Made by a program: the position numbers and the translations under genes
Notes under the pieces: generated by a model
What the model was told of the DNA's origin: nothing
Database searches by the model: none
The model's input: the letters and a program-made list of their open reading frames with translations, nothing else
Shown: piece after piece, positions 1 to 4,940 of the stretch
Layout of the letters: the number at the start of each line of letters is the position of its first letter
How positions within the stretch are numbered: the stretch's first letter is position 1
Assembly: GCA_021808665.1 (NCBI GenBank)
Contig: JAKBBA010000167.1
Coordinates: forward strand, 1-6,565
Reading direction: 5' to 3'
DNA length: 6,565 bases
DNA from: Actinomycetes bacterium
Lineage (GTDB): Bacteria > Actinomycetota > Acidimicrobiia > Acidimicrobiales > Palsa-688

Positions 1-16
1 AGTCGTGCCGGTCAAC

Positions 17-22
17 TAGACT
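17..22 (+). promoter_or_regulatory. Possible -10 box of the tRNA-Pro promoter
   Basis: TAGACT fits the actinobacterial -10 pattern TANNNT and ends seven bases before the mature tRNA 5' end. The matching -35 would lie just outside the window, so it cannot be checked. Because it is upstream of the attachment site, this promoter would belong to the host chromosome and keep driving the tRNA after integration. Confidence 0.4.
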
Positions 23-29
23 GGCTCTA

Positions 30-107
30 CGGGAAGTAGCGCAGCTTGGTTAGCGCGCAGCGTTCGGGACGCTGAGGCCGCGGGTTCGAATCCCGCCTTC
101 CCGACCA
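30..107 (+). tRNA. tRNA-Pro (anticodon CGG)
   Basis: The cloverleaf folds completely. The acceptor stem is 30-36 with 97-103 (seven perfect pairs) and the D stem is 39-42 with 53-56. The anticodon stem is 58-62 with 70-74 around the loop TTCGGGA, giving anticodon CGG at 65-67, which reads the proline codon CCG. The T stem is 80-84 with 92-96 around TTCGAAT. Discriminator A104 is followed by an encoded CCA at 105-107. The gene is intact, as expected if an integrating element restores the 3' half on insertion. The stop codon and final codons of the integrase lie antisense at 50-107. Confidence 0.97.
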
Positions 108-1315
108 GGAAAACCGCTGGTCACAGGGCCGCGAGGCTCCAGTCCATGGCGGCGCCGGCGGTTCAATCGCACATTCATCGCACAGCCGGTTTCATCGCTG
201 TCGTTCTCAGTTAGCGCCGGAGCGGCCCCGGGCTTCATGAGCAGCTCCCCCACCCGGTCGGCGGCGTCACGATCCGCCGCCGAGGTGGCCTGGGCGTATA
301 CCGCCAGGGTCAGCCGGGGATCGGAGTGGCCGAGACGGGTCTGAGCCGTCTTCAGGTCGATGCCGGCGCTCACCATGGCGGTGGCGTTGGCCCGGCGCAG
401 ATCATGGAAGGTCAGCCACGGCAGGCCGACTGCCTTCGTGGCCGGGATCCAGTAGCGCATCCGCCAGTGGGCGTAGTCGAGCGGCCCACCTTCGGGCATG
501 GTGAACACGTACTCGTCCACGTCGTCGGTGGTGAGCCCCCGCCCGACGATGTGCACGGCCAGGAGCTCCATCAGCGGGCGTGGCACCGACAGGGTGCGTC
601 GGCCAGCTGCCGACTTGGGGGGACCGGCCACCATGACCCCGTGCCTGGCGCGGGTCAGCTGCTCGGCCACGAACAGGGTGCCCTTGGCGAAGTCGAGCCG
701 ACCCACCCGCAGGCCGGCGCACTCGCCCCAGCGCAGGCCGAGCACGGCGCCCAGGTGGATCATGGGCGCCCAGTCCGCTCCGATCTGCATGGCCAGGTCG
801 GCGAGCTGCTCGGCGGAGATGACCTGGCGGTTCTGCTGCTCGACCTTGGGCAGCTTGATGTTGCGGCACGGGGAGCGCAGCAGCCGGTCGTCATCGACAG
901 CGGCGGAGAAGATGGCCCGTAGCACGTCGTACTGCCGGCGGACCGTGCGGGGCGAGGACGTCTCGGTCCAGGCGTTGACCAGCCGCTGGATGTCGGACGG
1001 CGCGATCGAGGCGAGCTGCCGCTTGTCCAGCGCGGGAAGCAGATGTATGCGGACGACCGATTCGTCGCGGGCCAGGCTGGAGGGGCGCTTCGACGGGTCC
1101 CGGACCAGCCAGTGCGCGGCCCACTCTCCGAACGAGATCGCCGACCGGCGGGGGTCCACCCAGCCACCGCGACTCAGGTCAGCCAGTTGCTGCGCCTCGA
1201 AGTTCTCCGCCTCCTTGCGGGTGCGGAAGGTCCGACTCAGTTGCCGGCCATCGGGCGTCCGGAGGCGGACGTCGTAGACCACTCCCCTCTTGACCTGGCG
1301 CCGCTCGATGCTCAC
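50..1315 (-). CDS. int: Tyrosine recombinase integrase of the ICE
   Basis: This site-specific tyrosine recombinase would insert and excise the element at the tRNA-Pro attachment site. The N-terminal part (about 1-60) looks like an AP2-type arm-binding domain (DGRQLSRTFRTRKEAENFE). It is followed by a core-binding SAM-like domain at about 62-148 and the catalytic domain at about 165-350. The catalytic set is visible: R195 in GLRWGE, K234 in PPKSAAGRR, H304 and R307 in HDLRR, H330 in RLGHSDP, and nucleophile Y340 in LAVYAQA. The start is GTG at 1315, two bases after the xis stop, with GGGAGGA about 12 bases upstream, so it is probably translated with xis. The C-terminus is odd. About 60 residues follow the catalytic domain, and the last 19 (from residue 403) are encoded antisense to the tRNA. 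The true protein may differ in the excised circle. Family assignment is firm. Confidence 0.96.
   Translation of the reverse strand: MSIERRQVKRGVVYDVRLRTPDGRQLSRTFRTRKEAENFEAQQLADLSRGGWVDPRRSAISFGEWAAHWLVRDPSKRPSSLARDESVVRIHLLPALDKRQLASIAPSDIQRLVNAWTETSSPRTVRRQYDVLRAIFSAAVDDDRLLRSPCRNIKLPKVEQQNRQVISAEQLADLAMQIGADWAPMIHLGAVLGLRWGECAGLRVGRLDFAKGTLFVAEQLTRARHGVMVAGPPKSAAGRRTLSVPRPLMELLAVHIVGRGLTTDDVDEYVFTMPEGGPLDYAHWRMRYWIPATKAVGLPWLTFHDLRRANATAMVSAGIDLKTAQTRLGHSDPRLTLAVYAQATSAADRDAADRVGELLMKPGAAPALTENDSDETGCAMNVRLNRRRRHGLEPRGPVTSGFPGREGGIRTRGLSVPNAAR
60..107. other. Probable attachment-site (attL) core in the tRNA 3' half
   Basis: The integrase gene ends inside the tRNA, and tyrosine integrases of actinobacterial elements usually recombine within the anticodon-to-3'-end part of a tRNA gene. 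The core is therefore inferred to lie between the anticodon stem and the encoded CCA. Its exact limits cannot be set because the matching attR copy is not in this window; no second copy of the T-arm/acceptor segment was seen. Confidence 0.5.
162..198. repeat. Short direct repeats (TTCATCGCACA-like) near attL
   Basis: TTCAATCGCACA (162-173) is followed at once by TTCATCGCACA (174-184), and a partial third copy TTCATCGC starts at 191. They lie about 55 to 90 bases inside the element from the tRNA end, where arm-type integrase or Xis sites often occur. They also lie within the 3' coding part of int, where chance repeats are possible. The role as protein binding sites is inference. Confidence 0.3.
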
Positions 1316-1317
1316 GG

Positions 1318-1602
1318 CTACGCGAGTCCTCCCGTGCGGCCAGAGGGCTCGAGGCTGTGCACGAAGCGGTCCAGGGCTTCGGTTGAGATCCGCCGGCTGC
1401 CCCCGATGCGGATGGACGGTAGGAACCCATCGGCCAGCAGCCGGTACAGCTTGGTCCGGCCGATCCCGAGCGCCTGGGCCGCCTCCTCCGGGGTCAGCAG
1501 GAGTCTCGGCACCCCGGTTCGGCCGTCGGGCCCGGAGAGGGTCCGGTCAATGCCGCGGCCGGCCAAGTCCACGTCTTCACGATGAGCGGCTGTCCAAGCC
1601 AA
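1318..1602 (-). CDS. xis: Excisionase-like helix-turn-helix protein
   Basis: This is a small DNA-binding protein of the excisionase/MerR-like HTH_17 family, which bends attachment-site DNA and tips the integrase toward excision. The domain covers the last 64 residues: LLTPEEAAQALGIGRTKLYRLLADG forms the HTH and FLPSIRIGGSRRIS the wing, followed by the helix TEALDRFVHSL. It lies two bases upstream of int on the same strand, a normal xis-int operon. The start is uncertain. The reading frame is open to 1674, but that overlaps the predicted promoter. Downstream choices are TTG at 1602 (preceded by GGGGGTGAGG, 94 residues), GTG at 1572 (84 residues) and GTG at 1512 (64 residues, close to the usual Xis size). 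The 1602 start is chosen for its purine-rich upstream region. A role as regulator rather than true Xis cannot be excluded. Confidence 0.85.
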   Translation of the reverse strand: MAWTAAHREDVDLAGRGIDRTLSGPDGRTGVPRLLLTPEEAAQALGIGRTKLYRLLADGFLPSIRIGGSRRISTEALDRFVHSLEPSGRTGGLA

Positions 1603-1642
1603 TCCCTCACCCCCACTAATCCGGAGTGTGCACTGCACGACT

Positions 1643-1658
1643 ACATGTCTATACCAGT
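1643..1658. promoter_or_regulatory. Candidate GntR/HutC operator over the xis promoter
   Basis: ACATGTCTATACCAGT agrees at 13 of 16 positions with ACTGGTCTAGACCAGT, the known site of the HutC-type regulator DasR. It shares the 10-mer CTRTACMAGT with two sites between gntR and the Nudix gene. It overlaps the predicted -10 box of xis, so a bound regulator would block excision genes. The match to the DasR consensus is used as a family-level guide, not as evidence that DasR itself binds. Confidence 0.5.
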
Positions 1659-1674
1659 TGAGCTTCCGTGTCAA
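1646..1674 (-). promoter_or_regulatory. Predicted promoter of xis-int
   Basis: On the minus strand a perfect -35 box TTGACA (1669-1674) is followed after exactly 17 bases by TAGACA (1646-1651), close to the actinobacterial -10 form TAGRRT. Transcription would start near 1639, which places the real xis start at 1602 or lower rather than at the first in-frame ATG. The -10 region is covered by a GntR-type operator candidate. Confidence 0.6.
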
Positions 1675-1699
1675 ACACCCCTTTTGGCCTCGGCTCCGC

Positions 1700-2473
1700 T
1701 CAGCGGGCGGGGAGCTCGTAGGTCAGGACGTAGCGGTCCGCGGCCATGACGGTGTCGCACACCTCAACCGGCTTGCCGTCGGAGTCGTAGGCGGTGCGAA
1801 CCACCCCGATGACCGGGACTCCGGGCATCAGCCGAAGGGCTTTGGCCTCCTCGGGCGACGGCATACGGGCGGTGACCTCCTCGGCGAAACGCTCGAGGCG
1901 GTGCCCCCGCTCCTCGATGCGGGCGTAGATGCCTCCTGGCCCGGTGTTGGCCTCGGTCATCTGGGTCCCCTCGGCGATCTTCCAGGGGACGTATGAGGTG
2001 GCCAGCTCCATAGGGAAGCCGTCCGCCAAGTAGCGGCGTCGACGGACCAGGACCTGCGCGGATTCGTCGAGTTCGAGGCGCTGGGCGGCATCGGCCGGGG
2101 CTGTTGCCTGGCCCACCTCGAGGATCTCGACCTCAGGGGTGCGGCCGGCCGTCTCCATCTCGGCCAGGTAGGCGGCGTTTCCAGCCTGGCGGTGCCGGCG
2201 GAGGAACCGATCGTGCGCCACTCTGCGGATCGCCGGCCTCTTCCGGACGAAGGCGCCCCTGCCGTGCTCGGTCTCTACAAGCCCTTCCGATCTCAGCAGG
2301 GAGATGGCCTGGCGGGCGGTGCCCCTGGCCGCGTCGTACTGTTCCATCAGCTCCCGTTCGCTCGGGAGCTGCTCGCCGGGCGCGATCTCGCCGGCGTTGA
2401 TGGCCTCCCGGAGGTGGTCGGCGATCTGGCGGTATCGGGAGCGGTCGCTGGTAGGGTCAAGTGGGCGAAGCAA
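1700..2473 (-). CDS. GntR/HutC-family transcriptional regulator (KorSA-like)
   Basis: This DNA-binding regulator has two domains. The N-terminal winged HTH of the GntR family spans about 11-77 (YRQIADHLREAINAGEIAPG, then QLPSERELMEQY, ARGTARQAISLLRSEGLVE and GRGAFV). A UTRA-type ligand-binding domain of the HutC subfamily spans about 107-251 (LVRRRRYLADGFPMELATSY, then GGIYARIEERG and the PGVPVIGVVRTAYD strand region). At 257 residues it is full length. The start is TTG at 2473, preceded by AGAAGG with nine bases of spacing. It lies upstream of xis-int on the same strand and is divergent from the Nudix gene. In pSAM2, the GntR protein KorSA represses element activation, and this protein probably does the same here. 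The shared CTRTACMAGT sites upstream of it and over the xis promoter support autoregulation plus control of excision (inference). The ligand is unknown. Confidence 0.93.
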   Translation of the reverse strand: MLRPLDPTSDRSRYRQIADHLREAINAGEIAPGEQLPSERELMEQYDAARGTARQAISLLRSEGLVETEHGRGAFVRKRPAIRRVAHDRFLRRHRQAGNAAYLAEMETAGRTPEVEILEVGQATAPADAAQRLELDESAQVLVRRRRYLADGFPMELATSYVPWKIAEGTQMTEANTGPGGIYARIEERGHRLERFAEEVTARMPSPEEAKALRLMPGVPVIGVVRTAYDSDGKPVEVCDTVMAADRYVLTYELPAR

Positions 2474-2492
2474 CTGGTGCAGCCTTCTGCTC

Positions 2493-2516
2493 GTCTGTAC
2501 CAGTCACTGTACAAGT
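2493..2516. promoter_or_regulatory. Tandem candidate operators between gntR and the Nudix gene
   Basis: Two adjacent 12-base repeats, GTCTGTACCAGT (2493-2504) and CACTGTACAAGT (2505-2516), agree at 9 of 12 positions. Each contains CTGTACMAGT, the motif also found over the xis promoter. They occupy the 72-base gap between the divergent gntR and Nudix starts, so a regulator bound here could control both genes. No fully convincing -35/-10 pair was found in the gap; TACAGT on the minus strand (2506-2511) is a possible -10 box for gntR. Confidence 0.5.
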
Positions 2517-2545
2517 CGGCTTCGCCGGAGGGAAGGCTGATACCT

Positions 2546-2974
2546 GTGAGCACCCCCAAGCATTCGGTGAGCGTGGCTGGGGCCGTCGTCGACGACCAGG
2601 GCCGTCTGCTCGCCATCCGTCGGCGGGACAACGGTCACTGGGAGCCGCCCGGCGGCGTGCTCGAGCTCGACGAGACGATCGAGGCCGGAGTCGTACGTGA
2701 AGTGTTGGAGGAGACGGGCCTCACGGTCCGACCAGAGCGGCTGAGCGGGGTGTACAAGAACATGGAGCGAGGCATCGTCGCCTTGGTCTTCCGGTGTTCC
2801 GTGGTCGAAGGAGCCCGGGTAGCGACCGCCGAAGCGGTCGAGGTGGCATGGCTGGCACCGGGCGAGGTCCGCGAGCGGATGGATGAGGCGTACGCCGTCC
2901 GGTTGATCGACGCGCTGTCCACCTCGTCACCGGCGATCCGTAACCACGATGGAGTTCATCTCGTGTCGATCTAA
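2546..2974 (+). CDS. Nudix hydrolase (Pif-like)
   Basis: This Nudix-fold pyrophosphohydrolase would cleave a nucleoside diphosphate linked to another group. The 142-residue protein has a complete Nudix box at residues 37-59 (GVLELDE, then REVLEETGL), fitting GX5EX7REUXEEXGU with all acidic metal ligands present. The strand VAGAVVDDQGRLLAIRRR precedes it. The frame is open far upstream to 2192, but that extension runs antisense through gntR and has no Nudix character. GTG at 2546 is chosen because it sits nine bases after GGAGGGAAGG and begins just before the first strand of the fold. In pSAM2 the Nudix protein Pif prevents redundant transfer between cells that both carry the element. A similar immunity role is plausible from the GntR-Nudix pairing but not proven; the substrate cannot be read from sequence. 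Confidence 0.92.
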   Translation: MSTPKHSVSVAGAVVDDQGRLLAIRRRDNGHWEPPGGVLELDETIEAGVVREVLEETGLTVRPERLSGVYKNMERGIVALVFRCSVVEGARVATAEAVEVAWLAPGEVRERMDEAYAVRLIDALSTSSPAIRNHDGVHLVSI

Positions 2975-3064
2975 TGACGGGTTAAACAGCTTTTGAGAGG
3001 TTACGGGCGAAATCCAAGCCAAATCGGCTCTTACTATCTGGGCCCCTCCTGATTGCTCATCTAA

Positions 3065-3096
3065 AATAGCAGCCACCGCTGAGTAATATGGCTATT
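3065..3096 (-). terminator. Weak possible terminator after the cargo operon
   Basis: On the minus strand AATAGC (3091-3096) can pair with GCTATT (3065-3070), followed by two more T residues. The stem is only six A/T-rich pairs with a 20-base loop, and it includes the stop codon of the last cargo gene. It is the only candidate found in the 117-base convergent gap shared with the Nudix gene, and it may not function. Confidence 0.2.
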
Positions 3097-3529
3097 CACA
3101 CGCAAGATCAGGCCGATCTGACGGAGCAACGATCCAACGACTGTCCCGAGCGAGTTGCTTCCTAACTGCCTGCGTCTTTCGCCCAACGACCTTTCCGTGT
3201 GCGGGCTCCGTGTCCTCAGGCCAAACCTGTACTTCAAGATCAGGAAGGTCATTGCGGGCGTTGATTCCTGTGATCGTTACAGCTACTAAGCCGTATCCCG
3301 GGAAGGGCGCTAAGACGTCCTCAGCAGTTCGCCCCGATTCTAGAACGAGAGACTCAATGAGCACAGACATTGGATCTCCGTCGTCGTCGTCCTCAAAAGC
3401 GGGGCTCTGCGGATGCTTGCTGTCAATCCGAGGAAAATGCCTCGGAGGAATCCGGCGCCAGACTACCGTCCCCTCTGGCAAGGGGTTCCCGGGACTAGGA
3501 GCGTCACCCGTCCCGCCTTCAGGTGACAC
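3092..3529 (-). CDS. Conserved hypothetical protein, third gene of the cargo operon
   Basis: The function is not recognised. The 145-residue protein is acidic in the middle (AFEDDDDGDPMSVLIESLV, about 44-62) and has no signal peptide or membrane helix. Apparent motifs are WRRIPPRHFPRIDS (24-37), the APFPGYGLVAVTI strand (74-86) and EPAHGKVVGRKTQAVRKQLA (108-127), ending in RWIVAP. The EPAH...GRK..AVRKQLAR pattern reminds me of an uncharacterised soluble bacterial family, but I cannot name it. The start is GTG at 3529, four bases after the stop of the preceding gene. It lacks a clear Shine-Dalgarno site, so translation probably depends on coupling. An in-frame TTG 16 codons later (just before PEGTVVWRR) is an alternative start, since the first residues are proline/glycine-rich and poorly structured. 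Its position in a tight three-gene operon suggests work with the two upstream products. Confidence 0.75.
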   Translation of the reverse strand: MSPEGGTGDAPSPGNPLPEGTVVWRRIPPRHFPRIDSKHPQSPAFEDDDDGDPMSVLIESLVLESGRTAEDVLAPFPGYGLVAVTITGINARNDLPDLEVQVWPEDTEPAHGKVVGRKTQAVRKQLARDSRWIVAPSDRPDLACE

Positions 3530-3533
3530 CGAG

Positions 3534-4013
3534 CTAGCCGAGCTTGGATGCCCAGGTCAAAACGTCAGCAAGTAGTGGGTCGTTGAGATCCTCGATGGCG
3601 CCCTCTGCAAACTGGCTACCTGCTTCTATCAACGCCGAGAGATGCCCGTCGGCAGACGCTTCGATCTCAACGCTTTCGTCGTCATTGCCCCATTCAAGGT
3701 GGATGCCTCCAGATCCCATGGGAACGACTCGCGGGATCGGCCCAGACCAAGCCACGTCCTGAAACAGCTTCGCCACCGCTGCTATCGCAATCCAAGTTGG
3801 GGGGTGACCACCGTAGGAGTTCCAGTTGCGCGAGAGATTGCGAAGCTCCAACATTTCATTCACCAGTGGCTCTAGCTCCTCAGGGAGTCGTATTACCTCC
3901 GTTTGCGGACGCGCACCGAGTGCCGCGTTGGACGGCTGCATCGAGCGTTTAGCCTGTAACCACCGATACAGAAGTAGGTCAGTAGCAGAAGAAGATTCCA
4001 GGATGTCGGTCAT
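3534..4013 (-). CDS. Hypothetical protein with NWNSYG / GGIHLEW signature, second cargo gene
   Basis: This 159-residue soluble protein has no enzyme motif that I recognise. Two blocks stand out. LELRNLSRNWNSYGGHPP (55-72) is followed by a helix IAIAAVAKLF. Then comes PRVVPMGSGGIHLEWGNDDE (94-113), which leads into the acidic strand SVEIEASADGHLSALIE. The NW(N/D)SYG...P..(S/G)GG(I/V).LEW...(V)EIE...DG layout recurs, as I recall, in uncharacterised bacterial proteins. The start ATG at 4013 overlaps the TGA of the upstream TIGR04255 gene as ATGA and has GGGAGAAAG just upstream. An in-frame ATG at 4025 is less likely because it would place this ribosome site within the coding sequence. The ATGA overlap points to translational coupling, hence matched expression with its upstream partner. 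The role is unknown. Confidence 0.82.
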   Translation of the reverse strand: MTDILESSSATDLLLYRWLQAKRSMQPSNAALGARPQTEVIRLPEELEPLVNEMLELRNLSRNWNSYGGHPPTWIAIAAVAKLFQDVAWSGPIPRVVPMGSGGIHLEWGNDDESVEIEASADGHLSALIEAGSQFAEGAIEDLNDPLLADVLTWASKLG

Positions 4014-4822
4014 TCTTTCTCCCAAGCCATATGCATTGCGGGTGCGGTCAAGGAGGCAAAGCCCTTAACGATCCACTCGTGTTCTAAGTCGAGAAGCTCT
4101 AAGGAGCGGGCCACGTCGGGCGTAGTCGGTGTCCCTCTTGCGGAAAGCTGTAACAGATAAACAGATTTCGGTCCCTCAGGCGTTGATCGAAATGCATCTC
4201 CGAACGAGATACTTAGAATCCCTTGGGGCGCTTCTGATTCCGGAAAGCGATAGCTCAGCTGGAGCTGAAGGCCATCGGGTCTGCCCAAGAATGAGTCGCT
4301 CATCTGTCCTGACCACGGACTCAACACCCGCGACAGGTCCCCCCCGTGAGCCTGGAACTCAGCAGGTATTGGATTGATGTAGGTGACTTCGCATTGCTGA
4401 ATGGCTGGAAGCGGGACATTCTCCTCATCCAACACGTTGAACAACTGGTCAATATCTTCCTTGAATTTCGGAAGAATCTGTGAGTAGTGGGGATAGGGAT
4501 CATCGGGCGACACGCGGCGCCAATTTCGAATAAGCCGGTCACTTTGCACCTGCACAACCTCATTGCCGGAGTCTGAGAGGAACCAGACTCTTGGGGTTGG
4601 ATGTGTGATCTGTATAGAGAAGCTGGGTCGTCCGTCGCCAAAAGTCAGAGGCTGAACCGGCGGCAGTGGGGGCTGGTCCTCTGATCGTGCAAACCGCGAG
4701 CGCCACCGCTGCCAGAGCGCTCCCAAAGTGGCCGTGGAGAGCCGAAGGCCGGGAGCGAAGTAGATGGCCACCGCTACTTCTTCGACTGGCGGTCGATCAA
4801 AAACGGGGTACTCGGTCGTCAC
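4010..4822 (-). CDS. TIGR04255-family protein, first cargo gene
   Basis: This 270-residue protein matches the TIGR04255 family, sporadically distributed proteins of unknown function. Family features are the N-terminal RPPVEEVAVAIYFAP (10-24), then VQVQSDRLIRNWRRV (91-105), the DDPYPHYSQILPKFKEDIDQL stretch (107-127) and QQCEVTYINPI (142-152). The C-terminal EWIVKGFASLTAPAMHMAWE also fits. The length is normal for the family and no signal peptide or membrane helix is seen. The start is GTG at 4822, close to the expected family N-terminus. It overlaps the TGA of a 19-codon ORF as GTGA, and no strong ribosome site lies immediately upstream. The next gene overlaps its stop codon, so the three cargo genes form one operon. 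Low GC compared with the ICE backbone suggests acquisition from elsewhere. A defence or stress role is possible from the mobile context but nothing in the protein proves it. Confidence 0.88.
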   Translation of the reverse strand: MTTEYPVFDRPPVEEVAVAIYFAPGLRLSTATLGALWQRWRSRFARSEDQPPLPPVQPLTFGDGRPSFSIQITHPTPRVWFLSDSGNEVVQVQSDRLIRNWRRVSPDDPYPHYSQILPKFKEDIDQLFNVLDEENVPLPAIQQCEVTYINPIPAEFQAHGGDLSRVLSPWSGQMSDSFLGRPDGLQLQLSYRFPESEAPQGILSISFGDAFRSTPEGPKSVYLLQLSARGTPTTPDVARSLELLDLEHEWIVKGFASLTAPAMHMAWEKE

Positions 4823-4878
4823 CGCACCACTTTTGGAACGTAGTGCTGGATGGCCGCCCGCTCGGCCCGTCGCCTCAT
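4819..4878 (-). CDS. 19-residue ORF overlapping the cargo operon; leader or truncated gene start
   Basis: An ATG at 4878 opens MRRRAERAAIQHYVPKVVR, whose TGA overlaps the GTG start of the TIGR04255 gene as GTGA. The QHYVPK segment resembles the N-terminal QHYVPQ motif of DUF4238 proteins, which would make this the stub of a lost gene. Equally, it could be a leader peptide that feeds ribosomes into the operon, since the TIGR04255 start has no good ribosome site of its own. A still shorter ATG AAA CTA TGA overlaps its start. The rest of the gap up to 4940 contains TACGAT (4885-4890, minus strand) as a possible -10 box but no recognisable -35. With so few codons, chance is a real alternative. 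Confidence 0.3.
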   Translation of the reverse strand: MRRRAERAAIQHYVPKVVR

Positions 4879-4940
4879 AGTTTCATCGTAGTGATTCCGC
4901 CACGGTTCTCGGGGACAGGGTGCCGAAGGGGCGACTCGTG

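Larger units (their letters stand above)
2975..4940. other. Low-GC cargo island
   Basis: Composition falls visibly after the Nudix stop and rises again toward the cell-wall hydrolase gene. For example, row 3961-4020 has 27 G/C of 60, while row 5461-5520 has 44 of 60. The island holds three packed minus-strand genes of unknown function plus a 19-codon ORF. The flanking gaps, 2975-3091 and 4879-4940, show no inverted repeats, transposase remnant or attachment sequence that I can identify. The contrast suggests the cassette was acquired separately from the ICE backbone. Confidence 0.6.

Noticed and set aside
498..1277. Long plus-strand open frame across int
   Set aside because: High-GC antisense shadow: composition is Arg/Ser/Pro-rich and the opposite strand encodes a clear integrase with all catalytic residues.
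1692..1705. CCGC-TGA-GCGG hairpin at the gntR stop codon as a terminator
   Set aside because: A four-pair stem with no T-run in a GC-rich context is expected by chance.
2192..2545. In-frame N-terminal extension of the Nudix gene
   Set aside because: It runs antisense through gntR, lacks Nudix-family similarity, and a better ribosome site precedes GTG at 2546.
3012..3032. Small hairpin AGCC/GGCT as a Nudix terminator
   Set aside because: Only four base pairs and not followed by a T-run.
3210..3575. Plus-strand open frame opposite the third cargo gene
   Set aside because: Low-complexity Ser-rich translation with no ribosome site or domain; the minus-strand gene fits the operon with proper overlaps.
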